A stretch of 64,000 nt of DNA, taken from Bombilactobacillus bombi (lineage in GTDB: Bacteria > Bacillota > Bacilli > Lactobacillales > Lactobacillaceae). A model generated the notes under the pieces. It saw only the letters and a program-made list of their open reading frames with translations, did no database searches and was not told the DNA's origin. The stretch lies in NCBI RefSeq assembly GCF_964340835.1, contig NZ_OZ204251.1; one strand, written 5' to 3'. Both the position numbers and the translations under genes were made by a program. Within the stretch, counting starts at the first letter, position 1; the number at the start of each line of letters is the position of its first letter. This document shows, piece by piece, positions 1 to 9,200 of the stretch.

Positions 1-65
1 TTGAGCGAATTCGACCTAGCAGGTTTTAGAAAATCTGATGGGTCACCTAATAAACTAATTTGGCC
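1..65. other. Leading edge, no gene assigned
   Basis: These bases precede a strong plus-strand terminator and probably hold the 3' end of an upstream transcript. One frame stays open into the terminator, but it has no visible start and no recognisable product, so nothing is called. No T-box or riboswitch motif was seen. Confidence 0.4.
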
Positions 66-104
66 AAGACCCAACAGATTTTCACAATTAATCTGTTGGG
101 TCTT
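66..104 (+). terminator. Rho-independent terminator of upstream transcript
   Basis: A perfect 15-bp stem (66-80 with 90-104, 9-nt loop) runs into a T-rich tail. It ends whatever is transcribed from the left and lies just ahead of the ribosome site of the aminotransferase gene. Confidence 0.9.
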
Positions 105-128
105 TTTATTTAGGAAAGGATGAATATC

Positions 129-1313
129 ATGCAAATGAATCAATATCTCAATCGTCAACTTAGTCAAGTGAAGCCGTCAGCTATTTTAGCTTTTTCGACA
201 TTCGCTAATCAAATTCCAAACATCGTTAACTTCACCTTAGGCGAACCCGACTTCAATACTCCCGAACATATCAAAGAAGCTGCCATCGCTAGTATTCAAG
301 CCAACCATTCTCACTATGCTCCTAGCAATGGGACTGCCGGTTTACGCCAAGCAGCGGCTAACTTCTTAGCTCAAAAATATGACCAGCACTATACTGCTGA
401 TGAAGTCATTGTGACTGAAGGAGCAACTGAAGGAATTTATACTGCTATCATGTCTGTTTTAAACCCTGGTGATAAAGTTATTATTCCGACACCAACATTC
501 CCGTTATACATTGCAGATACTGTCTTGGCAGGCGGTGAACCTATTTTAGTTGATACTTCCAGCAACGGCTTTAAGTTGACTCCCCAAATGCTGCAAGACA
601 CCATCGAGAAAGCTGGCGAAGGTGTACGCTTAGTCATCTTAAATTATCCAAGTAATCCCACAGGTGTTACTTATTCCCAAAGTGAATTAGATGCTTTAGC
701 TGATGTTTTAAGAGATCAACCAATTTTCGTTCTTTGTGACGAAATTTATAGCGAATTAAATTACAACGGACCTCACGCTAGCTTATCCAAGAGCCTCAAA
801 GATCAAGTAATTCTAATTACCGGTGTGTCCAAATCGCATGCTATGACTGGTTGGAGAATTGGTTTAATGTGTGCTCCGCAAGTCATCACAGACGAGCTTG
901 GTAAAATTCACCAATTCACGATTACAAGTGCCGCCACTGTCACTCAAGATGCAGCTGAAGAAGCTTTCAAAAACGGGATAGATGATGCATTACCAATGCG
1001 CGCCCAATATCAAAAACGCCGTGATTACATTGTAGAACAAATGGACCAAATGGGCTTTAAGTGTGCAACTCCAGGAGGTGCTTTCTATATTTTTGCACAA
1101 ATTCCTGAAGATTTAGATCAAGATGATGAACGTTTTGCTCGTGATTTAGCCCAAAACGGTCCCGTGGCAGCAGTCCCAGGATCATACTTTGGACCTGGTG
1201 GCAGTAGTTATTTAAGATTAAGCTATGCCACTAGCATGGAAGAGATTCAACGGGGAATGCAATTAATGCAAGCATACGTCCAAAATATTCGCCAACAAAA
1301 AGGAGGACATTAA
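129..1313 (+). CDS. PLP-dependent class I/II aminotransferase
   Basis: A fold-type I aminotransferase of about 394 residues. Visible signatures are NYPSNPTG in mid-protein, CDEIYSEL, and the pyridoxal-phosphate lysine in SKSHAMTGWRIG (about K236). It resembles the PatA/AraT-type amino-acid aminotransferases of lactobacilli, which move amino groups to 2-oxoglutarate; the donor amino acid cannot be read from sequence. The start at 129 sits 9 nt after AGGAAAGG at 112-119, whereas the in-frame ATG at 120 overlaps that site. Its stop codon touches the next ATG, so it is co-translated with the hydroxyacid dehydrogenase, suggesting an amino acid to 2-oxo acid to 2-hydroxy acid route. Confidence 0.9.
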   Translation: MQMNQYLNRQLSQVKPSAILAFSTFANQIPNIVNFTLGEPDFNTPEHIKEAAIASIQANHSHYAPSNGTAGLRQAAANFLAQKYDQHYTADEVIVTEGATEGIYTAIMSVLNPGDKVIIPTPTFPLYIADTVLAGGEPILVDTSSNGFKLTPQMLQDTIEKAGEGVRLVILNYPSNPTGVTYSQSELDALADVLRDQPIFVLCDEIYSELNYNGPHASLSKSLKDQVILITGVSKSHAMTGWRIGLMCAPQVITDELGKIHQFTITSAATVTQDAAEEAFKNGIDDALPMRAQYQKRRDYIVEQMDQMGFKCATPGGAFYIFAQIPEDLDQDDERFARDLAQNGPVAAVPGSYFGPGGSSYLRLSYATSMEEIQRGMQLMQAYVQNIRQQKGGH

Positions 1314-2303
1314 ATGAGAATTATCTTATTAACTGTTCGTGATGATGAATTACCTTCAATTAAGCAATGGCAAGCACGTCATCCTGAAATTGAAATCCAA
1401 ACCACTGATTGGGAATTACATTCTGATACAGTTGATCGTTTAGCCGGTTTTGATGGAGTCGTTACACAACAGCGCAGTCAAATTGAAGATGATGTTTATC
1501 CCAAATTAAAAGAATTAGGCTTCAAACAGCTTACTACTCGAACCGCTGGTTTTGATGTTGTGAACTTACCCTTAGCTACTGAAAATAATCTCAAAGTCAG
1601 CAATGTACCTGCATATTCTCCCCATTCAGTGGCTGAATTAGCACTCACACATACCATGCGTTTAATTCGTAAATTGCCACTCTTTGATGCTCGCATGAAG
1701 CAGCAAGATTTTCGTTGGCAAGGATTGCAAGCCACTGAACTTCATTCCCTGACAATCGGAATTATTGGTGCTGGCCGTATTGGCAGTACTACTGCGCAAA
1801 TCTTTCATGCTTTAGGAGCAAATGTCATCGCCAACGATACCAAGCCTAATCATGACTTAGATGACATCTTAACTTTTAAGACCAAAGAAGAAGTCTTACA
1901 AGGATCCGATGTTATTTGTTTACACGTAGACTTAAATGAGACCTCGAAAAATTTAATTGACGCCAAAGCCTTGAGCTTAATGAAGCCAACAGCTTATATT
2001 GTTAATGAATGTCGTGGACCAGTTATTGATACTGCTGCCTTAATTAACGCTTTAGAACAACAACAAATTGCTGGTGCAGCCTTAGATACCTTAACTGGTG
2101 AAGAGAACTTTTTCAATGTGGATTTACGTGGTAAAGAACTACCTAGTGAACAACTAAAAAAATTGCGAGCAATGGACAATGTGATTCTGACACCTCATAT
2201 TGGTTTTTACACCAACATTGCAGTGCAAAATATGGTTGATATTAGTCTGGATGATGCTGTTCAGCTAATTCAAGACCAACCTTGTGATCATGTAGTTAAC
2301 TAG
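1314..2303 (+). CDS. D-2-hydroxyacid dehydrogenase (D-LDH/D-HicDH-like)
   Basis: An NAD-dependent dehydrogenase of 329 residues in the D-isomer-specific family. The Rossmann loop GAGRIGS lies near residue 152, the substrate-binding arginine in NECRGPVID near 234, the glutamate in the DTLTGEE segment, and the catalytic histidine in TPHIGF near 297. It reduces 2-oxo acids to D-2-hydroxy acids; whether the substrate is pyruvate, branched-chain or aromatic oxo acids is not decidable here. It follows the aminotransferase with no gap, its ribosome site AGGAGG lying inside that gene's last codons. This pairing favours amino-acid-derived oxo acids such as phenylpyruvate over bulk lactate formation. 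Confidence 0.9.
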   Translation: MRIILLTVRDDELPSIKQWQARHPEIEIQTTDWELHSDTVDRLAGFDGVVTQQRSQIEDDVYPKLKELGFKQLTTRTAGFDVVNLPLATENNLKVSNVPAYSPHSVAELALTHTMRLIRKLPLFDARMKQQDFRWQGLQATELHSLTIGIIGAGRIGSTTAQIFHALGANVIANDTKPNHDLDDILTFKTKEEVLQGSDVICLHVDLNETSKNLIDAKALSLMKPTAYIVNECRGPVIDTAALINALEQQQIAGAALDTLTGEENFFNVDLRGKELPSEQLKKLRAMDNVILTPHIGFYTNIAVQNMVDISLDDAVQLIQDQPCDHVVN

Positions 2304-2331
2304 TTTCTTCTATTATATAGTGTATTTCAAT

Positions 2332-2367
2332 AAAAGGATGCGACCGTTAGAGGTGGCATCCTTTTTT
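2332..2367. terminator. Bidirectional terminator
   Basis: A 10-bp stem (2332-2341 with 2356-2365) has T-runs on both strands. It serves both the dehydrogenase on the plus strand and the convergent MerR gene. Confidence 0.85.
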
Positions 2368-2800
2368 AATTAGCTGTTTGCTGATGATTGGTAGATTTTA
2401 GAGAACTAATGTTTGAGGGCACATATGTGTCAGGCTTTTGATTAATTAAGATATCTGCATAATGGGATACTTTTTTATTTATTGTCATTAAATGTTGGTT
2501 GAGTTCATTAATTTCAGCTAGAGTTCGTTGTTGTTGCTCCAACATAATCTGATAACGTTCGGGAACTGTCTGTTCTCCTTGGACGACTAATTGTAAATAA
2601 TGCTGAATCTTCTTTAAGGGCATACCGGTTTTACGCATACAAATAATAATATGAATCCACTCTAAATCTACCTCATCAAAGATCCGATTATTATTCTCAT
2701 CCCGTTTGACATAAGGTAACATGCCATGATTGTCATAATAACGCAAAGTATAGGCAGTTAAGCCCATTTTATCAGCTGCTTCTTGAATTGTATAAGTCAT
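2366..2800 (-). CDS. MerR-family transcriptional regulator
   Basis: A 144-residue regulator. The N-terminal winged helix begins TIQEAADKMGLTAYTLRYYD, the MerR signature, followed by a C-terminal coiled-coil dimerisation helix (about residues 75-120). There is no cysteine-rich metal site, which points to the AdhR/YraB-like group that senses aldehydes or redox stress rather than to mercury or copper sensors. It is divergent from a four-gene oxidoreductase operon whose promoter has the 19-bp spacer typical of MerR targets, so it very likely activates that operon and perhaps itself. Confidence 0.9.
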   Translation of the reverse strand: MTYTIQEAADKMGLTAYTLRYYDNHGMLPYVKRDENNNRIFDEVDLEWIHIIICMRKTGMPLKKIQHYLQLVVQGEQTVPERYQIMLEQQQRTLAEINELNQHLMTINKKVSHYADILINQKPDTYVPSNISSLKSTNHQQTAN

Positions 2801-2904
2801 TTATTTATTCTCCTTTAATTCTAGTCTAAACCCTTATCAAGAAAAAATTATTATGATAGTTCTTAATCCTATCATAATCGAATCATCTTTGGCTTCAATT
2901 TTGC

Positions 2905-2935
2905 TTGCATTACAGTAAGTATAAGGGGATACACT
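2905..2935 (+). promoter_or_regulatory. MerR-type promoter with 19-bp spacer
   Basis: The -35 box TTGCAT (2905-2910) and the -10 box TACACT (2930-2935) are 19 bp apart, the stretched spacing that MerR-family activators untwist. The spacer region 2904-2925 carries an imperfect dyad starting CTT and ending AAG, as in AdhR-type operators. It drives the gene starting at 2967. Confidence 0.65.
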
Positions 2936-2966
2936 ATTATCGTAGCTTATAGAAAGGAGATTCTCA

Positions 2967-3575
2967 ATGACTAAGGTCTTAATTATTGGTGCAACTGGAT
3001 CACTTGGACAAGTTACACGACAATATTTTTTAGAGAATTCAGATGATCAGTTAACCTTAATGGCAAGAAATCTAACACCATTACAAACCCAGATTAATCC
3101 GCAACGTGAACATTTAGTAACTGGTGACGTGACTAATTCTCAGCAACTACAAGCAGCTTTACAAGGACAAGATGTGGTTGTTGCCGCCTTAAGTGGTGAC
3201 TTACCCCAAATGGCACAATCTCTAGTAACGCAAATGACCCAAATGAATATTCGACGTCTAATTTTTATCAGTTCCATGGGAATTTACAATGAAATTCCTG
3301 CTGCAATTGGTGAAGAAGGTAATTTGCAGCATAATCCCCTTCTCAAGAATTATCGCCAAGCTGCAGATATTATTGAAGCTTCAAGTTTGAATTATACTGT
3401 GATTCGTCCTGGATGGTTCGACAATGGTACTGACATACATTACCAAATAACCAAAAAAGGCGAGCCTTTTGGTGGTCATGATGTTTCTCGCAAGAGTATT
3501 GCTGATTTAATTTTACGTTTAGCCCATGATTCTCACCTCGGAAGTCGTGAGAGTCTTGGGATTAATCGAGCCTAA
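2967..3575 (+). CDS. NAD(P)-binding protein, atypical SDR (NmrA-like)
   Basis: A 202-residue single Rossmann domain. The N-terminal motif IGATGSLG (residues 7-14) binds the dinucleotide, and the segment FISSMGIYNE with IRPGWFDNG is typical of atypical short-chain dehydrogenases (SDR_a5/NmrA type). No complete catalytic Tyr-x-x-x-Lys is evident, so it may be a redox sensor or a reductase with altered chemistry. AAAGGAG lies 8 nt before the ATG. It is the first gene of the MerR-controlled operon, and the next gene is a diverged paralogue. Confidence 0.85.
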   Translation: MTKVLIIGATGSLGQVTRQYFLENSDDQLTLMARNLTPLQTQINPQREHLVTGDVTNSQQLQAALQGQDVVVAALSGDLPQMAQSLVTQMTQMNIRRLIFISSMGIYNEIPAAIGEEGNLQHNPLLKNYRQAADIIEASSLNYTVIRPGWFDNGTDIHYQITKKGEPFGGHDVSRKSIADLILRLAHDSHLGSRESLGINRA

Positions 3576-3598
3576 TAGTGTCGATAAAGGAGACAAGC

Positions 3599-4243
3599 AT
3601 GAAACTACTCATTTTAGCAGCCAATGGCCAAATTGCACAAATTGTTGAACAACGTTTATTAAATGAACCAGCATTCCAAGATATCGATTTAACTTTGGGA
3701 TTACGTAATAAAAATCGTTTAGCCAATTTACAAAAGCAAGCAACTATTTTAGAAGTTGATTTAACTAATAGCCAAGAAGTTGAGCAGGCAGTAGCTGGTC
3801 AAGATTTGGTCTTCGTCGGTGTGGTTGATCATACTTCTAACAATGTCATTACGAAGAATGTAATTGCTGCAATGAAAAAACACCAAGTCCAACGTGTTAT
3901 TTTTACTAATATTTTAGGATTATATAATGAAGTTTCTGGAGAGTTTGGCCGTTGGAATCATGAACAAGTACTATCTGGACTACCAGCAGCCATAAATTCT
4001 GACCAACTCTTAGCTGAATCTGGACTTCAATATACTACCCTGCGCTTGCCCTGGCTTAATGATCGCAACGAAGTTAAATATACAATTACTACCAAAGATC
4101 AATCTTATAATGGAGTTTCTGGCTCACGTCAAAGTATTGCTGACGTGATTTTACAAATAATTAACAATCCTGATCTTTTTGTCAATGAAAGTATCGGGAT
4201 TGCTGATCCTAACACACAAGGCGCAAAACGCCCTGTCTATTAA
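3599..4243 (+). CDS. NAD(P)-binding protein, atypical SDR paralogue
   Basis: A protein of about 214 residues, similar in plan to the preceding product. Its N-terminal loop is LAANGQIAQ in place of the normal GATGxxG, then come VIFTNILGLYNEV and LRLPWLND. The glycine loop is degenerate, so cofactor binding may be altered. The ATG at 3599 is preceded by AAAGGAG (3586-3592); a longer reading from GTG 3578 would start upstream of that site. The tandem pair probably arose by duplication. Confidence 0.85.
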   Translation: MKLLILAANGQIAQIVEQRLLNEPAFQDIDLTLGLRNKNRLANLQKQATILEVDLTNSQEVEQAVAGQDLVFVGVVDHTSNNVITKNVIAAMKKHQVQRVIFTNILGLYNEVSGEFGRWNHEQVLSGLPAAINSDQLLAESGLQYTTLRLPWLNDRNEVKYTITTKDQSYNGVSGSRQSIADVILQIINNPDLFVNESIGIADPNTQGAKRPVY

Positions 4244-4260
4244 AAGGAGCATTATAATTC

Positions 4261-5082
4261 ATGGATAAACCTGTTATGTTAGTAGTAGGTGCAGGCCAAA
4301 TTAGTATGGCTATCGCCCGCAGAATGGGCACCAACCAAAAGATTATTTTAGGTGACAAAAACTTTGACAATGCACAAAAAATTGGCCAAGTAATGCAAGA
4401 AGCTGGCTTTGATGTAGAACCCATTACAATGGATCTTTCTTCACGTGAATCAATTCAGCATATGATTGCTATTGGCCAGCAATCCGGTCCCATTATGTCT
4501 TTGGTCAATGGTGCCGGTTTATCACCTAGTCAAGCATCAATTGCTGCCATTTTAAAAGTGGACCTTTATGGTACTGCAGTTTTGCTAGAAGAAGTGGGCA
4601 AAGTGATTGCTCCCGGTGGTGTAGGTGTTACTATTACAAGCCAGTCGGGACACCGTATGCCAGCTTTGACACCAGAAGAAGATAAACAATTAGCGCTTAC
4701 GCCAACTGAAGAATTATTAGACCTAGCACTTTTACAAGAACAAAATATTAAAGACACCTTGCACGCATATCAATTAGCCAAACGTTGCAATGAAAAGCGA
4801 GTAATGGCTGAAGCTTTAAATTGGTCTCAACAAAATGCTCGTCTTAATGCGATTGCTCCAGGAATTATTGTTACTCCTTTAGCTTTGGATGAATTTAACG
4901 GTATTCGCGGTGATTTCTACAAAAAAATGTTTGCCCAATCCCCAGCTGGTCGTCCTGGTATTGCTGATGAAGTAGCCAACGTTGCTCAATTATTAATGAG
5001 TCCTCAGGGTAGCTTTATTACAGGCTCTACCTTTTTAATTGATGGTGGCGCAACGGCTAATTATTATTATGGAAATAACTAA
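4261..5082 (+). CDS. Short-chain dehydrogenase/reductase (SDR)
   Basis: A classical-length SDR of 273 residues. It has an N-terminal VVGAGQISMAIA cofactor loop, the catalytic YQLAKR (Tyr-x-x-x-Lys) near residue 170, an ITSQSG serine segment upstream, NAIAPGIIVTPLA after it, and a C-terminal FLIDGGATANYYYG. The substrate is unknown. The AAAGGAG site at 4243-4249 overlaps the end of the previous gene. It is the third gene of the MerR operon, so an induced carbonyl reductase role is likely, but that is inference. Confidence 0.88.
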   Translation: MDKPVMLVVGAGQISMAIARRMGTNQKIILGDKNFDNAQKIGQVMQEAGFDVEPITMDLSSRESIQHMIAIGQQSGPIMSLVNGAGLSPSQASIAAILKVDLYGTAVLLEEVGKVIAPGGVGVTITSQSGHRMPALTPEEDKQLALTPTEELLDLALLQEQNIKDTLHAYQLAKRCNEKRVMAEALNWSQQNARLNAIAPGIIVTPLALDEFNGIRGDFYKKMFAQSPAGRPGIADEVANVAQLLMSPQGSFITGSTFLIDGGATANYYYGNN

Positions 5083-5129
5083 CCTTTAAAGCAGTATAAT
5101 AAATACAAAAACTTGAGGAGATATATTAA

Positions 5130-6170
5130 ATGAAAACTGCAACTTTTATTGAACCTGGTAAAATGGAACTTCGAGAATATCCTAAACCTCAAATTCAATC
5201 CGAAACTGATGCAATCATCAAAATTGTGCGGGCCTGCGTTTGCGGATCAGATTTATGGTGGTATCGAGGAATTTCACAACGGCCACATAATACTCCTGTT
5301 GGTCATGAAGCTATCGGTATTGTGGAAGAAGTTGGAGCGCAAGTTAAAAACGTCCAGCCAGGAGACTTTGTAATTGTACCTTTTACACATGGATGTGGTC
5401 ATTGTGCTGCTTGTTTGGCTGGATTTGACGGCGACTGTCTTAATGAAGGTGACGAAACTAACGGCGGTTATCAAGGAGAATACTTAAGATTTCAAAATGC
5501 ACACTGGGCTTTGGTTAAAATCCCTGGCACTCCCAGTGATTATACTGACGACCAACTTAATGACTTATTAACCCTATCAGATGTTATGGCAACTGGTTAT
5601 CACGCAGCTACTAGTGCAGAAGTCAAAGCTGGTGATACAGTCGTAGTCTTTGGTGATGGTGCCGTGGGCTTATGTGGTGTAATTGCAGCTAAGTTGTTAG
5701 GAGCTCAAAGAATTATTGCAATGAGTCGGCATGAAGATCGTCAACAATTGGCTCAAGAATTTGGCGCTACGGATATTGTTCCAGAACGTGGAGAACAAGC
5801 TGTCCAACGAGTTCTGGAATTAACCAGTGGCAATGGTGCTGATGCCATTTTGGAATGTGTGGGAACAGAACAATCAGTTGATACTGCCATCAAAGTAGGT
5901 CGCCCAGGTGCAGTCGTCGGTCGCGTTGGTATCCCGCAAAAGGCAGAAATGAATACTAATAATCTATTCTGGAAAAACATTGGTCTGCGTGGTGGTATCG
6001 CCTCTGTAACTACTGATGACCAAAAAGTTTTATTAGATGCTGTCTTAAAAGGTACAATTCATCCCGGAAAAGTCTTCACAAAACGGTTTAAGCTTGCCCA
6101 AATTCAGGCTGCCTATGAAGCTATGGATCAACGAAAAGCTATTAAATCTTTATTAATTGTCAGTGAATAA
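5130..6170 (+). CDS. Zinc-dependent alcohol dehydrogenase (MDR family)
   Basis: A medium-chain dehydrogenase of 346 residues. Catalytic zinc ligands are C38 and H59-E60 (in GHEAIG); structural zinc cysteines are C89, C92, C95 and C103. The cofactor motif GDGAVGLCG lies near residue 175. Members oxidise alcohols or reduce aldehydes with NAD(P); the overall look is of the threonine/sorbitol dehydrogenase-like branch. It is the last gene of the operon and is followed by a strong terminator. In MerR(AdhR)-type regulons this enzyme class clears toxic aldehydes, so the operon may be an aldehyde-stress module. Confidence 0.9.
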   Translation: MKTATFIEPGKMELREYPKPQIQSETDAIIKIVRACVCGSDLWWYRGISQRPHNTPVGHEAIGIVEEVGAQVKNVQPGDFVIVPFTHGCGHCAACLAGFDGDCLNEGDETNGGYQGEYLRFQNAHWALVKIPGTPSDYTDDQLNDLLTLSDVMATGYHAATSAEVKAGDTVVVFGDGAVGLCGVIAAKLLGAQRIIAMSRHEDRQQLAQEFGATDIVPERGEQAVQRVLELTSGNGADAILECVGTEQSVDTAIKVGRPGAVVGRVGIPQKAEMNTNNLFWKNIGLRGGIASVTTDDQKVLLDAVLKGTIHPGKVFTKRFKLAQIQAAYEAMDQRKAIKSLLIVSE

Positions 6171-6191
6171 TAACTATTTTGTTATATAAAT

Positions 6192-6226
6192 AACCCCCAA
6201 TATCTAGAATCTAGATATTGGGGGTT
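6192..6226. terminator. Bidirectional terminator
   Basis: A 17-bp perfect inverted repeat around a single central base with flanking T/A runs. It separates the oxidoreductase operon from the convergent surface-protein gene. Confidence 0.9.
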
Positions 6227-6243
6227 ATTTAATTTAGCTGCTT

Positions 6244-9200
6244 TTAATTTATACTATCTGTTAATGTCCATTCTAACTTAGCATTGTATTTATCAGCTTT
6301 AATATAGGTGTTCTTTGGTATCTTCATTCTTGGTCCGATACTTGTATTCCAAGTTTTTGAAATATCATCATAATAAGCTTGCGAATTCGGTTGATATTTT
6401 TTGAGAGTTTTACCATTGACAATCGAGATATCTCCTGCAGTCAGAGGCTGTCCCGAAGTGCCATTAGTATAATAATACAGATAATCTAACGGATTATTAC
6501 TATTAATAACACCGTTATACTTCAAGTTAACATCTAAAGATACCTTCCGATCAACATTGCTGGTATTAATGATTCTCAAAGGACTACGATCTCTTTTATA
6601 GGGATTCCTAATAATATCTGGATATAAATTATTATCTTGTTTCAAGATTTCATAATTTTTATGAGTTCCAAAGTCCAGTACATCTGGTGTACTCAAAATC
6701 ACAGAGCCCGTCACATTGAAGTAATTGCGATTGCTGGTAGACAGTGTTACATCATGATAATCATTATTATTATTTGGTTTAAAATGTAACTCATCTGCTT
6801 TTGTTACTGCACTAATACTTCCATGGAAGTTAATCTTATATTTAATAGTAAAAGTCGTTCCTGCAGGAAAAACAGTTTTACCCTTCCAAAAATCAGCTGC
6901 AGAATATTCTTTTTGACTATTAGAATCCAAAGCGTCATAGAATTCAAACGTTTTAGGACCAGAAGTTATAGTTCTATTACCGTCTTTATAGGTAGCAGTA
7001 ATAGTAGCTCCTTGACTGATAGTTGAGGCATTAGCACTTAAATCGCCATTTCCAGCATCTAAATCTGCTTGTGAAATATAGATTTTCCCGTCTAATTCTT
7101 GGTTGGCATCTGGAACAAAGGTCGTCGTGACATCTTGAACTCCCTGGGGAGCATGCTCTTTATTACTTTTATCATAAGGGGTAGTACTTTTGCCAATCAA
7201 TTGCTTACCTTCATAAGCAGGGAAAGGAATGACCTGATACTTAAAGTCGAGACCTTTTTCATTGACTTTATTAGTAGTCTTATCAACAGATTGGGCAACA
7301 TTTCCTTGATTATTGCTATCTTTGGCATCATCAGATCCAGAAATAAAGAAATCATAGGAACCCTCTTTTGGTGTAATGTTATCCAATTGCCATGGTAAGT
7401 CTACTTGCGTATTGAGTTCTTTTTTGTCAAGAGTATGATTTATTTTTTGATCAGCAATCCCAGGATAATCTACATATTTACCAGTACTATCCTTAGAAGT
7501 CAAATGTCCCGTAAGATTAATCTGGGTTGCATCACCTTCCATATAATTCAAAGGCAAGTTAATCTTTTCTCCTAAAAGATAATACGGTTTAATCTTACCT
7601 AAACCTAGCATTAAACTGATTATCTTAGTTTCCTTATCATAAGACTGCTGGAAGTTAGTCACCGCATGGGTCACAATCTTATCTGAAGATTTAAGGTACA
7701 AGTAACTTTTCTTATTTGCTGGATTAGTTTGGGTGTCGTTATATTGCTTAATTCTATCGTTATAATCATCTAACACTTTTTGTAAATCAAATGTAAATTT
7801 ATGATCATCCCATGTGATATCTTGAGGGTCAATATAACGCGGCACTGGTGGAGTTCCACCACCATCACTATGCATGGTGCCAGGATCTTTACCACTAGCC
7901 TGTTGTGCTAACGCATTTACATTATAGGGATCTTTGGGATCAGTTTTTACACCCAATAAGTTTGTACTAATATTCTGACTAGAATCAAATATTGTGCCAT
8001 CAGTATTCACTTTATTAGGCGTGACTGGGACTGTGATACTACCAATAAGTGGATCACCAACTCCCGAAACAGGTCTTGTAGTATTGTATTTTCGATCTGC
8101 TTGATCAGTATTAAACGTATTACCTAAATCAATAAAGTCATAATCAGCATCATTGGTACTACCAACTTGTTTGCCCTTCTTTAACCGTTTGACTTGCACT
8201 CCAATTAGTGGTTTTTCAGGAATGAATTTATCAGGAGTAGTTTCCTTGTCATCTTCCCATTCATCACCACTATAACTGCCAGTAACCATTCTTTGCAGCT
8301 TGTCAGTGGTTGATGTCGCTGGTGGTGTTAGATAAGACCAATCAGTAAATTGATTATCTAATGTTGGTGCCGGCAAGTCTTGTAGACGAATATAGTCAAA
8401 TTCCTTGGCTGTTTGATCCAGTGAACCAGGAGCACCAGTCTGCATTTGAGCCATAATTGTCTTTAAGGGCTCTAATGCTCCATATTTTCCTTGCTTCATA
8501 GCTTGAATATTAGAATCATCTGTCAAATAATTACCTAGCATGATATAGTTCCCACTAAAAGGTAATTCTAGTGCTTCAACTCTTAATGGTTCTTCACCAT
8601 TCATTCCTATTGATACAGGCTGTTTTCCCTTAGCATCCGGTGTAACCCCAGAAGCAGCAACTCTGGAATTATAGACTTTAATAGTAGAATTACCACCATT
8701 AACCAAATAGTCGTTAGAACATTGGGGATCTTGTTTTTTATCCAAAATAACACTCTTAGGACTATCAATAGCTATATCCATGCCTGCCCCATAAAGCAAA
8801 CTTAAAGGTGAAGTACTAGTCCGATTACTATCACCAATAATAATACTAAAATCTCCGCCCTGTTTAACTCGAATTTTCATACCATTACCTACAACTTGCA
8901 TTAAGCCATTAGCACCAGTGTAATTTCCTAAATTTTTTGCTAAAATATGAAAATCACCATGTGACAAATTAGCTATTCCAGCATCCATTCGGACAGGTGC
9001 CATATCATTATAAACCCGACCATCAATTATTATATTTATTGCGGGCGCTTTTCCAGCAATTCCTTTATATGATAAATCAGGAGGAGTTAATCCACTATTC
9101 ATCCTAAAAGCTCCAGCAGTGACGCTTGTATAGTCTGTATAGTTATATTCTGATCTAGAAGGACCGGGGTGATAATTCCCACTAGAATCTATAGTATCAT

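Noticed and set aside
1..65. T-box or riboswitch leader for the aminotransferase
   Set aside because: No T-box core, specifier loop or known riboswitch motif was found; the hairpin at 66-104 is a plain terminator before the ribosome site.
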